DNA of 64,000 nt from Fomitopsis serialis (GCF_022376445.1 NW_025954989.1:124001-188000), one strand, 5' to 3'. Counted from the stretch's first letter, positions 47,100 through 60,525 are shown. Notes: generated by a model from the letters alone, not told the origin. Translations and numbers: made by a program.

Positions 47100-47883
47100 G
47101 TTGTTAAGGATCTATCTCTCAGTCTGCGTCAAGAACTGGCGACGGCGGTAGAAAGCAAGGAGTGTCCCGGAAGCCTTCCGTACGCCGGTATACACATACA
47201 TATCGAAGCGCGTCTGACGAGAAGGGCTTCTCGAGAAGCTGCTTCCTGATAATGGTCGCTGCCGCCAGTAGTAGTAAGTATGTAGTAGTAGAGGCGGGGA
47301 TTCGGCCTTAAATAAATCAGATGCGTACTCACCTATACTCACACTTTCATGTCTCATTGCCGGTGCTCTTACACTGGCGGTGAAAGGCTCGCCGCTCAAC
47401 GACATTTCGTCGGGCCATTACAGTATGTAATATCGGTCAAGCGCGCGTTGCAGAGAGCGCCGAGGATGGGCGTGGCCACCCAGTGGCATGACGCGCCGTC
47501 GCGTCCGCCACGTCGTCGTTGTACATGTCCTCCCGAACGCTCCTGACAAAAGTTAGAATGCACTGTCACGAGCGACGGTATGTACTTTGCACTCGAACTC
47601 ATCCCCGGCACCCCCAGCTCGCTAACATCTTTATATCTCACTGAGCATCGCTTCTGAGAATCTCACTGAGAAGCCCCGCAAGGCTGGTACTCTCGCAGCT
47701 GACCCGGACTTCCTCTGAGTAAAGTTTGCAGCATGGCATTTTGTACACGTTGTCGAGCTTGGGTCTGGACTTGCACAAGAGTACTTGAACTCAATCCTGG
47801 TACCGTTCCCCCAGTGTTCCCTCCCCGTCGATATCGCTCACACCCCCGGGCCCCCAGTACCTCATACCCACTGATCTACCAGC
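47100..47883. other. Divergent intergenic region
   Basis: Nearly 800 bp between the starts of the monooxygenase (minus) and the BTB protein (plus). It should hold both promoters. A TATA-like tttatatctc lies near 47630. No gene seen. Confidence 0.5.
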
Positions 47884-48970
47884 ATGCCACCAGCGGATGC
47901 CGATGACCTCGATGCCAAGAAGTCGACCCATGTAGTCGACTTCACGCCTAGCACGGAGGTCTGGTACTCCGATGGCAGCGTCGTCCTCGTTGCAGACAAG
48001 ATGGCCTTCCGCGTCCACGGCACCATCCTAGCGACTCATTGCGAGGTGTTCAGAGACATGTTCGCCATGCCTCAACCCGCCACACCCGATGCGAACACGG
48101 AGACGTACGAAGGGTGCCAGGTCTTGCGCCTGCAAGACTCACCGGTAGACATGAGGCACTTCCTGAAGACCATCTACGACTTTTCGTAAGTTTTCCTTTC
48201 CCTCTTGCGGGTGATAAGGCCAAGGCCTGAAATTCCTCCTCACTGGCAGGTACTTCCGACCAAGAGTGAGAGCGAAGTTCCCCGTAGTGGCCGCTGTACT
48301 CCGCTTGGGAACCAAGTACGACGCAGCCGCGCTCCGTCAGCGCGCAATTGATCTCCTCTCGACCGCGTACCCGAACTCTGGTGACGCGTGGCGCCAGAGG
48401 ACCATCCAGCGCTTGGTTCCTCCCTTCGAGAACGAGCTCGCCGTATACATCGAGTTAGCGATAGAGATCGACATCCGCGCCATCCTCCCTGCGCTGTACT
48501 ACGCCGCGAGCAAGGCACCGCTGCCCGATGTCCTTTCCAAGTTACACAACTTGGCGGTGGCACCGAGCCTGCAGTGGGATGTATGCAGGACTTTCATCAT
48601 CGGCAGGGAGAAGCTGTTGCTCGCGGAGCAGGCGAGTGCGCTGGCATTCTTGCAGCCCGACTTCTCTCGGCCGGGCTGTCAAAATGCTGCGAATTGTGCC
48701 GCCCTACTCAACTTAGCGGCCAAGAGGACGCTTCCCAAGCCTGGCGATGCGGAGCCGTTCTATCAATGGTGCTTGAGAAGCCCGGACGAAGTCAGTAAGA
48801 CCCTTACGTTGTGTATTCCCTGCCAGGGCACCGTCACCACGTCTATCAGAAGCGGCAGGGATAGGTTGTGGGAGCAGCTACCTGGTTTCTTTGGACTGCC
48901 GGACTGGGACACATTGAGAGCCAGAGACGGTCTTGATCTCCCTGACTGTGTCTCAGGACTGAATGAGTAG
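47884..48970 (+). CDS. BTB/POZ-domain protein
   Basis: 340 residues from two exons (47884-48185 and 48250-48970), with the phase-2 junction TTT TC|G TAC checked. The N-terminal BTB domain is evident: VWYSDGSVVLVADKMAFRVH, GTILATHCEVFRDMFAMP and LRLQDSPVDMRHFLKTIYD, continuing as VVAAVLRLGTKYDAAALRQ. The C-terminal half is a BACK-like helical region with NELAVYIELAIEIDIRAILP. In mushrooms such genes are numerous and mostly uncharacterised; many BTB proteins are adaptors for cullin-3 ubiquitin ligases. The frame is clean. Confidence 0.9.
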
Positions 48971-49891
48971 AATGCTACTAGAATCACCACTAGTACTGTA
49001 GCGGTGTACGCGAGGGCGATGACTGTTCAAACTGTACATCTAGTCACATGAGGCTGCCGACCTTGCCATCCATGACACTTATCAACCACGATTGTCACCA
49101 GCTTTACTTATGCGACTGGCTTGCGCTGTCGAGCAGCATAAGTATATGATCATCAACTGAAACGAAAGTTGAATTGTTGGAAGTGTATCCCGAATGTGAA
49201 TACGTTGGCAGATGTGTTGTAAAGCGGCATCCTGTGTAGTGTTCGCCAATGCTTGGACCCATGTGCCCGCTGTACACGGAAGATCGGTCTGTGAAGCGGG
49301 GCGCGAAGCTTATGTGGGTCAGTAGAGATGGCGAAACGTGGTATTAGCAGCCAGCGCAGGGATATTACCGTGACCAGGGAAGCGATTGGATAGAACAGCG
49401 GAATCGAGCGGCCGTCGGTACGAGGTGTAACGAGGACGGTGCAGAGTGTCAAGAGAGATGGGTAAGTACAGTCAAGAAAATTGCAGACGCCATGTTCCTC
49501 CCATCAGTCTGCGCAGTGAACAGGTATATTCAAGGTAAAGTGGTCTTCAAACATGCTACACATACGAGGAATTGGGCAGGAGCGAAGCGCGACGCGCGCC
49601 GGCTTGCCATTTCATGGTCTGCAGCGAAGACTAGGCCGGGTGCGAAGGAGCATCAACTCAATCAGTGTGGCCGCATGTAGGTTGTCACCGCTCCAGTAGT
49701 CTGCAGTTGACGAGGCCTTGTGGTTCAATACTAATATATACCAAGAAAACAGTGATATCGATACATAGAGGTGATATGATTTGAGCCTAAGCAGCCAGTA
49801 CTACGTCTGACATTCTACAGCTGCGGATCTGCCACACTCAGCGGGCATAAGAGCGAAGAAATAGGAAAGATTGGAACGACATGTCGAGTTG
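48971..49891. other. Convergent intergenic region
   Basis: About 900 bp between the stop codons of the BTB gene (plus) and the DUF6533 gene (minus). No conserved frame, RNA gene or repeat recognised. Confidence 0.55.
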
Positions 49892-51718
49892 TCAAGCATG
49901 GAAGACAGCTTTTGAAACTTCTACGGAAGAAATTCCGGGACTGGGTGGGATGTTACTCTTGGGTTCCGCGATGCTCTCTTGGATGGCAGCAGTGACTGGC
50001 AGCCGTTCCATGTCTGCTTCTTGTACCCCCACAAGCTCTTCATCTGTGTCGGAGTCGCTGCAGCTCTGCACGTCCATGCCTTCGGCTGCAGGGCTCCCTG
50101 AATCGTAGGCAACCGAGCCGCCCAAGCTCCCGACCACCCGCGCGAAACGGAGGTCAGATACCTGCGATGCGTCGGAGGTTATCATGGCTTGAGACGAGTT
50201 CGCTTCATGCAGGTTGAGGTAGAAGCGCGAGAGGAATATCGTCTGAAGTCTGCGCGATGTATGCAATCAAATTGAGTTGGGTCTTGAATGACTATGATAT
50301 GCAACTCACGCGTAAGTGATGGGATTGGAAAATGAGCCGCCAATGTCGCTCTATCTCAAGTAGGAAGTCAGCATTATAGTGTAATGCGCATGGCTTGCAA
50401 TACCAACAGTACTAGTTGCGGCCAGCACGGCATTGACTAGTCGAAGGGCAAAGATTATGCTGGACCATGTCAGTTTCAAAGTGTCCTGCTCAGATTCTGT
50501 GCAGACTCACACAAAATAGACGGTGCCTGGTAATGAGCCGTGGCACAGAAGGTAATAAGTTAGATAAGAGCAATATGATGACCTCTAAATCACTCCTGAC
50601 TGACCGTCTCGAAGGATGAGCGTTGTGAAAGGTGTATCAATTTGCGCATCATTTGCGGTCTTTGCTGCGTCGGCATGGCGCCAGGTCGCCACCAACAGCA
50701 ATACCTCGGGGATTACAGTGGATGCTTGCGCGGTGGCGTACACTGGCGACACGGGCAAGAGGTAGTGGTTGTCAGTTCGTCTCAATCGCAAGTCAAGCGA
50801 AACCCTTCCGCACATGGTCTAGAATGTGCATCGTAGGATTAGAGCCATTGGTCAGGACACAATGTCAGAGTATGAGGCGCACCGTTCAATCTTTGTTTTG
50901 ATGTTCAAAGAGACCACGCAGCCAACGGGGGGAGGTACAACCGTTGTGTTTATTGTACAGAGCTGATACTGATGGTCATGTTAGCTTCGCGTGTACGTAA
51001 GCAGGCAACAGCGAGAGAACATACCATGTCCAGCGCATCGATCACCAAGGAGGACAGATATATGGTGAATGCAAGAGGCAAAGAGCGGTTACTGATAGCG
51101 TATGCACGTAATGCCACGAAGGCTATTCAACGCAAGGGACATCGCTGTGATTAGACAACGATTTGAACAAGATCGCCGAGTCATCACTCACCACCGGTAG
51201 CGAGGTTGAACAACACAACGGCACAACCTTGCATCACATATAGTATCGTGGCGCTGCATGATAACCTTCCGGATAAGCTTAGCCCAGACTCAGTCTAGGT
51301 TCAATGTACCTCTTGAAGTGATGTCAGGATTGCAATTACCGCGCAGCAGAACCGTGTCTTACTCTGCAGCTTACAAACGCGATGCTCGTTATCCCGGTGT
51401 ACATAAACACTGTCACCGATAGGTGGAATAGCAGATACAAGCCAGTCGCTACCGTCATCCGTCGGCGGCGCCATATGAGATTCACCTCCGACCCGAAGGT
51501 GAGGCAACGATCATAAGTGTAGATCGCTGTGAACAGAGTGAGATTGTCGTGTCCATCTTGACAGTAGGATTGAACTCACCGCACGCTGCCATTTGACAGC
51601 ATTCGACTGAGAACCTGTAGACCGCTGTCTCATCAGTTGTCCGAGAGAGCACCAAACGTAGTGCGACCCACCCTACTTTGAGAAGCGCAATCGCATCCGC
51701 CAGCTCCTCGGTCGACAT
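49892..51718 (-). CDS. DUF6533-type seven-helix membrane protein
   Basis: Multi-exon membrane protein of unknown function. The start at 51718 gives MSTEELADAIALLK, spliced to AVYRFSVECCQMAAC and then AIYTYDRCLTFGSEVNLIWR, the DUF6533 hallmark (Y-D-x-x-x-TF-x-x-EV-x-x-x-W). Further segments are TGLYLLFHLSVTVFMYTGI, TILYVMQGCAVVLFNLATG, AFVALRAYAISNRSLPLAF, a TxxPPPVGCVVSLN loop, STVIPEVLLLVATWRH, TPFTTLILRDG, GTVYFV and IIFALRLVNAVLAAT. The end FLSRFYLNLHEANSSQA with DLRFARVVGSLGGSV is also typical of the family. Exons near 50700-50850 are joined with less certainty than the rest. No frame break is needed elsewhere. Confidence 0.75.
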
Positions 51719-52992
51719 ACCTGGAGACTGGCGTAACATGTCAAAGACTTACATGCTTATATACCCGGAAGCCTTTCAGCCCTTCATTCGAACGCTTCCA
51801 ACGCAAGACTCGGCAGTGTTCGATCAAGGAAGGTCAATGGGCCATCCTGTGGGCATTATCACGCCGCTCATATCACTTGCCATGCTTTCTTGACCCCTTG
51901 AGGTTGAATGTTGTAGAGGCTGCGTAGCCGTCCCTTAATACGAGACACCGCGGCATTGGACATATGTCAATTGGTTGTGCAGCTCCTTGTCTTGTGTGGA
52001 CTTCCCTGACATTTGCCTCAGGACTGACGTGATGACGCGAGGGTCGTAGCATAGTACCACCTTCTGTGGCCCAGGGCCATACGTACGATTGCACGCGAGA
52101 TGTACAGCCGGTCGAAGGAGCTCGCAATCTTCGCGGTCGCTCATCCTGAAGAGATCGGCCACATTCGTATCCATGATGAATGTGCAAAGTCGTGGGGACC
52201 GATCCCTGCAAATGCAACACCATCTGATCGCCCATGTGGGTCTGTAATAAGTGACTGACGTGAATTTCATCGAATATACCAGACACATGCTGGATCGTAC
52301 CACAGTTCCACGTTGCGTTCAGGAGCAGAAGCCAACTCACACAGTCAGCCCTCGCAAGATGAGTTTTGCGTAAAGATTTGCATGACAATGCATCGAACTG
52401 AAACCACAAAGTCGCTCTGGGTGGCCCCATATCACCAGCGCGCAGAAGCGAGCTCGACAGTGCATGTTTAATATCTCCGAGAGCCCAGTCGGTGCTGTGA
52501 GACGACCACAGCGTCGTTGAACGACAGCGCCAGCCGAACAATTATAACTTCGGGGCACATTAGACCTGAGGCCTTGACCGTTGACCGTTGACCCGCACCC
52601 GTTCGTCGACGGTGTGAATTTGTCGGGCGTGTTTTGAAGAGGCGGATGCTGCGCCGTACATGGGGGGTGATGTGCAAAGCGGCGGCGCGAGACAGACGCA
52701 GGTCAGTTAAGTACAAGGAGAGCTACAGACGGCGTTCTGCCTCGTTCTGCTCGTGGCGGCAGGAGGAAATGTTCCCGGATCCAGACGATAAGCAACTTGG
52801 GATGAGCACAAGATGAGCAGGCGCTGAACGGGCGCCAAATCGAAGCTGGTCTGGTCCCCAGCCGTATTAGGGAGGAGTGCGTGGTGCATAGGTGCAACGA
52901 CCTCCAATATCGGACGAGTACGAGACCAGTGTGACGTACGTACTGCCCTACCGGTACCCCACGCGCGCTGCGCCCCGTCCTTACTGACGACG
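51719..52992. other. 1.3 kb divergent region, no confident gene
   Basis: Between the DUF6533 gene (minus) and the metallopeptidase (plus). A minus-strand frame at 51873-52541 is long (over 200 codons) and one alternative frame reads DCELLRPAVHLACNRTYGPG, but neither has a recognisable domain. A short repeat ttgaccgttgaccgttgac lies near 52575. Confidence 0.4.
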
Positions 52993-55900
52993 ATGATGAG
53001 CACGCACTCCCCGACACGATGGGGGCCAGTCAAGTCGCTGCTCTGCCTCGCCCCGCTTTTGGTCGGCGTGCCGCTCCTGGCGTTCCGAGTAAACTACGGC
53101 AAGTCCCATGGTCATCTGCGAACTTGTCCTCCGTCGCTCACCATGTCCACGAAGCCCTGCCGGAGCCCGTCGTTGACTCGTACGTTCGTCCGTAGTGTCG
53201 CTGCGCCTCGTATCTGACTCTCGCAAACAGAGTTAACTCTGCCACTGGCCTTCCTCAGCTCTCCGAAGCCCGCGTGCTGGCGCATGCAAAGTATCTCTCT
53301 GAGGACATCGGCTTCCGAACCGTGGGGACGCGCGAGCATGCGGCAGGAGACGCGTGGATGGTCCAGCAGGCGGATGACATCCGCAGACAGTGTGAGGACG
53401 TCGTGCGTGCACACCCTACAAAAAAGCTGGAATGCGAGGTTTGGCATCAGCAAGGAAGCGGGGCTCATCGGTGCGTAGACCGTCTCTCGTTTCCTGTTTT
53501 GCTCGATGACACGGATGTCTGTTAGGTTCGACATGATGGGCCACCGGCTGTACAAGACCTATGTCGACTTGACGAACATTGTCGTGCGTATATCGGACGG
53601 CACGCCGGAAGGGAAGCAGCACGCAGTATTGGTGAACGCTCACGTAGACAGCACCCTACCCTCTCCGGGCGCTGCAGATGATGCGCTTTCGGTGGGCATA
53701 ATGCTAGAGTGCATGAGAGTGCTGGTGAACACGCCTGACTGGTCGCCGTCGCATGCCATTATATTCTGTACGTCACAGAAATGCGTCTTGGCAATGAGCT
53801 CACACAGCATGTAGTGTTTAACAACGCAGAAGAATCCTTGCAAGACGCGTCGCATTTGTTCTCCACGCAACACGCTATTAGAGACAGGTAAGTCGCAGCG
53901 CTGTTGCGAGCCTACTGTTGAGATGAACAATCCGTTGCGTGCAGCGTACGTGCTGCAGTCAACCTAGAAGGTGTGCCAATCGCTTCTCATTGTCAACACG
54001 TGCTCAATGTCGTTGTAGCTGCCGGAACCACCGGGCGCGAGATGCTCTTTCAAGCGACCTCGGAGGAGATGATCCGCGCGTACTCCCATGCACCTAGGCC
54101 GTTCGGGACCATCGTGGCGAGCGAGGTCTTCAGCTCGGGAATCATCCTCTCGGAGTAAGTCCCTCCGTCTGCACATTAACAGTGTGAATGACGCGATGTC
54201 GCTACCAGCACCGACTTCCGACAGTTCCAAGAGTACATGAACGTTACGGGCTTAGACGTAAGTGCATCGTCTTGGGGTAGACGCGGCTACGTGACGACGT
54301 TGGGCAGATCGCCGTGATTGGGAACAGCTATCTATACCACATGCGCAAGGTAGCGTTTTCGACAGTCTGGCTGGGAAAATGTCGCTGAGCGTGCTCGCCA
54401 GGATCTCGTAGAGAACATCGAGCCCGGCGTGGCGCAACACATGGGCGAGAACGTGCTCGGACTGCTCCTCCACCTCTCCTCCGCAGACTCGCCCCTCCCG
54501 CGGCTGACGGAGGGCTTCACGCGCCCGCACACGGTGTTCTACCAGTTCCTCGGACTGTTCATCATCTACTCCTTCCGGACGGCCAACATCGTCTACGCGG
54601 CGCTCTTCGCCGTCTCGGTCGTGCTCGCGCGCGCGGTGTACGTGGACCCGGCACCGGCGCTGCGGACGAAGAGCATGCTCGGAGAGCACGTGAAGAGCGC
54701 TGCAGCGGTGGCTACAGCGGTCGTCGGCGCAATCGTCGGCGCGAATGTAGTCGCGGTCCTTATGACGACCGGCCTTGGGAAGGGTCTGAGCTGGTTCTCG
54801 TCCGAACGGATCTGTGTATTGCTGTACGCGCCTGCAGCACTCTCTGGTAGATGTCTAGTGTTGTCAAGATGTCATACGCTTCTGACTGATGTCTTGTATG
54901 CAGGTGCTCTCGCGTCGCAGCTGCTGTTCGGCCGGCTTCGCGAGCGGACGACGTTCGTGTCCGTGATACTCTCCCAGTCGGTCATGGCGTGTGCTGGCCA
55001 GCTGCTGGGGATCGGGTCTGCGGGCGTGTTGGCCCTGACGGCGTCCCCCATGGTCGTCGCCATTGCCCTGAATGCCTTCCTGACGAAGGCCAGCGACGAC
55101 ATCTCGCTCTGGAGCTACGCGATTGCGATTTTCACGCCCCTGTCGGTGGGCGCGCAGATGTTTTACATCACACTGGACGTGTTTGTGCCTCTGGTGGGTC
55201 TATGCGTTAAGCGCGCATAATGCCAGGCAGCTGATTTGCATTCGACAGACCGGTCGCATGGGCGAGGAGGCTCCTGCCGAACATATCATTGCATCTATCG
55301 TGGCGGGTATAGGCGCGTACATGCTGCCGCTACTGGTGCCGTTCGTGCATCGGTTCGGGCGACGAACCATCGCGCGCGCGACGATCCTGTGCACAATGGC
55401 GACCGCAGTTACCATTGCGGTCTTCTCGATGCGCTCGCCGTTTGATCAGATGCACCAGAAGAGGGTATTCGTGATACACATGGAGAATGTGAGTGACGCC
55501 GCTGCCAATATGATGTATAATATTTGCTCATCCGTGCCGCGCCCGTACGTGTAGATTACGACACAAGAACAGCACCTCCACATCGCTGCCGCCGACAGTG
55601 CGCCCGGCTTTCCGCAGCTCGCCCAGCGCATCGCGGAGGAGTGGAGTGTCCCTGGCGCGGTGCCCATGCTTATGAACATGGACGCCTGGAACAACGATTG
55701 GGACGTCATGTATCCGGTCTCTGCGGTGAGCTCGATCTCCCCGATCGCACTGCCAAGCGCCGCTGATCCGTTGCCTGCTTCTTTGACTCGGAACCTGACT
55801 CAGGTGCTCACTCCATACAAGTTCGAGATGCCGCTCAGGCCAGAGCATCTGGACGTGATCGACCATGGGTTCGCTGTGTCAGCGACGAATGACACTATTG

Positions 55901-56364
55901 ACAGAGCCGCGGGCACTCGAAGCCTCACTCTGGTGATCAGACACCCGGGCATTATTTGGTCAAGTGAGTGGAGTGCCCGGCGGGTTGGATTTCGGATGAC
56001 TAACGATCTGAATCGGACGCTAGCGATCGCCTTCGATGCCCATGTGGTGAAATGGGCGCTGGACGACAACCCGCCGGATGAGTACGCGCGCCACCACGTC
56101 AAGGAAGCGTCATTCTACGGGCATGACGCGTGGACCCTAAGTATGGTCGTGAAGATCCCAGAGCACGACGCGGACGCGCGCATCCCGGTGAACTTCGTCG
56201 GCATCCACGAGAAGGCGATGTGGCCGGGAAAGGTCGCGGAGAAGGCGCACGGTGGACGGGCGATGCAGCTGTTTGAGGAGTTCGATGCCTGGTTGGAGAG
56301 GGAAACCGCCGGAACGGTAGACGCTCTGCTTCTCGGCTGCATCGGAGGGATCACGACGGTGTAG
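52993..56364 (+). CDS. M28 metallopeptidase of the ERMP1 type, multi-spanning
   Basis: Membrane-bound zinc aminopeptidase-like protein of the ER or vacuole, about 860 residues over some 13 exons. After an N-terminal helix (LLCLAPLLVGVPLLAF) comes the lumenal M28 domain: NAHVDSTLPSPGAADDALS supplies the metal His and bridging Asp, FNNAEESLQDASH the general-base and metal Glu, then AAVNLEAAGTTGREMLFQ, VASEVFSSG, DTDFRQFQEYMNVTGLD and NSYLYHMRKD. Then come many transmembrane helices (QFLGLFIIYSFRTANIVYAA onward) and a lumenal C-terminal domain. Intron 1 must begin with GC (TACG|GCAAGT) to give VNYALPEPVVDS. All joins checked keep frame. The second metal His, which sits near the end of the peptidase domain, is probably the one in YLYHM. 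Confidence 0.92.
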
Positions 56365-56917
56365 CGGATCCCTTGAATGGCGACTGTATGAATTGCAATG
56401 TACCTCATGATGCACAATTTAACCGACCGTCTCACGAAGCAGGCCCTTCTGTTCCACTGATACTCGGAGAGTGCAGATTCTTAGTGTCTGGGGCTGTAAA
56501 CCGACTCTGGTATTACTTGAACCAGAGAGTTGCATTTCACGCCACTCAGCAGTGCGGTGCGATATTGCGAGATGAGGATGAGAGCATGTGGTCGAGAAAA
56601 GGCGTCTGCGTCGTCCGATCAGAGCTGCAACCTTTCACCCGGCCTCGGTCTTCTCCACGGGGAATTTGGGCCTGCCGTCTTGCTGCCGTCCGAGCCGATC
56701 CCCAGGCCCAAGCCAGAATAAAATGACTCTACCTCTTCCGAGCATCATGAGCAGCCCGTCCCCGCTCTTCCGCTTTCCTCGACACGAGCACCGGTGCGTG
56801 TGTTGGCCCCATGCATACCCACATTTAACACCGACTAGTACTGACTGCCCGCGAGCAGGTTCCGTGCAGTGTCTGCGGACACGTCGTTCACGATTTGACG
56901 ATCCCTCACGAATTACG
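56365..56917. other. Intergenic region before the MFS gene
   Basis: About 550 bp, with the 3' flank of the peptidase and the promoter of the MFS gene. Nothing else recognised. Confidence 0.55.
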
Positions 56918-58857
56918 ATGCAACCCTCGATGGCCGCAGAAAAATCAGAAAGCGCGACTCCGGCGAGCCACACCCGGGCGTCTTCTATCGACAAGACTAC
57001 CATTCGTGGCTCAGATGAGAACGTCACCCGCAAGGCAGAGGAAGCAGGCGTCGTCTCAGAGAAGGGGGAGAAAGAGGATGGCACGGCCAAGGAGGTTCAG
57101 ACTACCGAACGACCTGAAGAGGTTACCTTCCCAGATGGTGGTTTTCGAGCATGGCTGGTGGCTCTCGGGGTACGTGCACTGCTTTGGTCAATCCATATTA
57201 GATCGAATCTGACCATCGGGCGATGGATGCAGGTCGGCTGTGGTATTGGGGCTACCTTCGGTTTCGTCAACGCATGGGGTGTAAGCATGCCATGGTATGA
57301 TATCAATACATTTCTTGCTCATGAATTCAACCCACGTATAGGTCTTCCAAGCATACTATGAGGAAACCATGCTTCCTGACACGCCCCCGTCAACCATTGC
57401 CTGGATAGGCTCTACGCAGGTGCGTTGCATGCCACCGTATTTTTTTCCCGCTCACCTGAACTTCTGTATAGTACGCGCTGGTCTTCATTCCAGGTCTCTT
57501 ATTCGGCCGGTTGTTCGACATGGGCTACTTCAAGGGGCCCTTGCTATGTGCATCCGCCGTGCTCGTGGCTGCTACGTTCCTCGTAGCAGAGTGCACGGAG
57601 TTCTGGCAGTTCATGCTCTGTCAGGGCCTTGCAGTTGGCGTAAGTCTGACATTCGCTGCTGAGCGGCATACATGCTCACCTGTGACGTCTGTAGTTCGCA
57701 TGTGGGACGATCTTTGGGCCTACTTTGGGTATTCTACCACATTGGTTCAAGAGAAAGCTTGGCATCGCGTACGGCCTCACTGCGACAGGGTCTAGTGTGG
57801 GCGGAGCATTGTTCCCCATAGCTACGCGCAATCTTATTGAGCAAGTGGGGTGCGTGGAGTATACTCGTGCGCGTAGCTCTAGCATGATGTTCATTGCGCG
57901 TCTTAGATTCAAGTGGACCATGCGGATATTGGGCTTCATCCTTCTGTTCCTCCTGGGCATCTGCAACCTGGTAGGTGTCTCGTGTTCTCGCTATCACCAT
58001 CTCGCTCAACGCTGAACAATGGTGTGCCCCTACCAGACGACGGAACGACGACTTCCGCCAAAGAAGGAGCAAGGCCCGTTCCTGAACTTCAAAGCGTTCA
58101 GAAACCCGGCGTTCACGTTCTACTCCGCCGCGGCGTTCGTCAACTTCCTCGGGCTGTACACCGTCCTGACGTACATCGACGTGAGCGCACAGGGCACTAA
58201 CGTCCCAGAGAACCTGTCCTTCTACTTGCTGCCGATAGCAAACGCCGGTTCGCTCATCGGCCGTATAGTGGGTGGATTCCTCGCGGATAGGTTTGGTGCG
58301 CATTCCATGTTCTATTTTCTAGGATGAGGTACTGACCGCTATAGAAAATCAGGCCCTTTGAATGTCATTACACCCGCAAATGTCGTTGCAGGCATCATGA
58401 CATTCGCATGGCCATTCGCGGGGGGCACAGCTGGTTACGTTGTCATCGCCATTCTCTACGGGTAAGTCTAGCATCCTTGTCCTCTGCTATGTAGAATACC
58501 AACCCACGTCCCCGCGTCGCTGTGCAGAATGTCGTCGGGCATCTTCGCTTCCCTCGTCGCCCCGCCCATAGTCAGTATGGGTGAGATCAGGGACGTCGGC
58601 GCCCGCGTCGGCATGGCGTTCACGTTCCTCGCGCTCGGAGCGCTTGCGGGCCCGCCGATCTCAGGGGCAATCCAGACGGCGACAGGCAGTTACAAGGCAG
58701 TTGGGTATTACGCAGGTGCGTTGTGTTCTCGCCCTCTGCTGAGTATTAGGGGTCAACTGACGGCATCGGTGTAGGGACCACGATCGAGTTCGCCGTGATC
58801 TTGCTGATGATCTGCAGATATCACGTCCTAGGAGGCAAATTCTGGGGCAAATGCTGA
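56918..58857 (+). CDS. MFS transporter, monocarboxylate-permease-like
   Basis: Plasma-membrane carrier of the MCT/Mch family. A hydrophilic N-tail of about 70 residues ends in TFPDGGFRAWLVALG, the family's signature before helix 1. Then VGCGIGATFGFVNAWG, VFQAYYEETMLP, IAWIGSTQ, YALVFIPGLLFGRLFDMGY, ILPHWFKRKLGIAYGLTATG (the loop between helices 4 and 5), SLIGRIVGGFLADRFG, and the last helices with ARVGMAFTFLALGALAGPPI. About ten exons, clean frame; the start at 56918 (MQPSMAAEKSES) is the first ATG in this frame after an upstream stop-free leader, so an alternative start at 56930 is possible. The substrate cannot be told; related fungal carriers move carboxylates, riboflavin or secondary metabolites. 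Confidence 0.9.
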
Positions 58858-60525
58858 TGCCCTTGCGTCAATAACACTGTTACCTCAAAACCCCTTTCGA
58901 TGCCACACCTTTACGATTTAGACTTCGACTTCGATGGATCTGCAGATGCTGTTTGCGATTGCATAGCTAATTTTCCACAGATCACCCTCATAGATGACGC
59001 GCATAGACCTGATTGGACCCACGGACGGTTTTGTATCATATAGTCATATAGAATAGACTCGCTTTGTGATGATCGGATATCGCCTCAGTCGAAATGTCTT
59101 CCATGTGCGTGCAGTTTTCATTTCTTTCAACAATCTGAACAATCAACCGGGAATCAGTGGTAACTCAGAGTGAATACGACAGAGGTATGTGATATACGTT
59201 GCTCGGCAGACAGCGCAAGGCATCGAACACCACTATGGACCAAGGCTAGCATTGTGTTGATGTCAGCATGCATTGCTCGTACGGGGGGGGGGCGGCAGGG
59301 GCGGGGCGTGCTGGTCATGGAGTCAAGACCATGTCTGGCTCTCAATGTATCCCAGCCCGACAGTCCAAAAACCAGGTAGCCGCTCCCACACCTCGTACTT
59401 ACTCACTTACTCTTCGGTCGGTGTCCTGGCAAGCATCACACGATGAGTACAAGGTCCAACCGACTTCATCCGGGTCGCCTAAGCACTATCGATGATAGAA
59501 TTGCTCTGCATCAAGGCGGAGTACAGCGGCCATCACGGGAAGCTTTCTCTTCGCCTCTGGTCGGAAGTAGTACCTGAGGAGGGCCATAGTCACCGCAGGG
59601 TGAACGACGGCGAACGCGCAGCGGCTGCGCACGAGAAGCCCGACACATGGTGATGGTCATGCCAGAGTATTATGAGTGTTTGCCTGCTAACAGACTCGTC
59701 AGTTACTCTGCGGGACAAGAGCATGGATCCCAGACATCTCATTACACACCCTTGCGATCGCCAACAAGTCGTGCTCCCATGCAAACGATGGCCCGGCGGC
59801 CCTGGAGATTCCGCTGCGAGACACTGGTCGAGTGTCTTAGCCTTGGCTGACCTACATTCGATGTCCAGCTGTTCGTGGTCAACGTTTCAACCCGGATCAC
59901 CCACGCATGGACGCCTCAATGGACGTCGACTCCGAGGAATCGAGACGCTGACGCAGCACGCCAATGGCCTCGTCTGACGGCGCGCCTCGTATACAGAGTT
60001 ATTGGCGTGCAATCAGTGTGGGTGAGTGTATGGCGGGGAAAGCCAGAAAACTGATGGCAGACGCCGGCACCTTTGCGCGGAGATGATTCTAGGAATGTTT
60101 CCCGTTCAAATTGAGCAAAAGGTCCCAGTAGAGTAAACATGGCAGACTATACCGGTTGTCGTCATGGTTTGCGATATCTACTTACTACTAGCACCCACTG
60201 ATGCAAGTAGTGCGTGTTCATCATCAATATGCATATGGACGGACTGTCGCGTGAGGGGCGAGTAGCGGTACTAATCCTTTCGCCCACACATCAGCGGCAC
60301 ACGCAGAGTTATCATGGTGCCCTCGAGGTAGGCACGCATACGGCCCGCGTCTGCGCGTCGTGTGCGGTGATTGTTCATACCGATGGAGCTCCCGGGCCTG
60401 TCGAAGTCGAAACGAGTTAGTATGCAATGCAGGTCAGGCACCAGAAGGTGAATACATCAAACGTACTTAGGTGAAAGCAATGCACCACCAGCAGGCCGCC
60501 ACGAACAGAATGAACAGTGTTTCGC
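58858..60525. other. 1.7 kb convergent region without a gene
   Basis: Between the stops of the MFS gene (plus) and the NOL8-like gene (minus). It contains a run of nine G at about 59282-59290 followed by a G-rich stretch, a possible quadruplex or collapsed repeat. No conserved frame seen. Confidence 0.5.

Noticed and set aside
51873..52541. Minus-strand open frame of 222 codons upstream of the DUF6533 gene
   Set aside because: No domain recognised and three overlapping frames look equally likely; left as unassigned.
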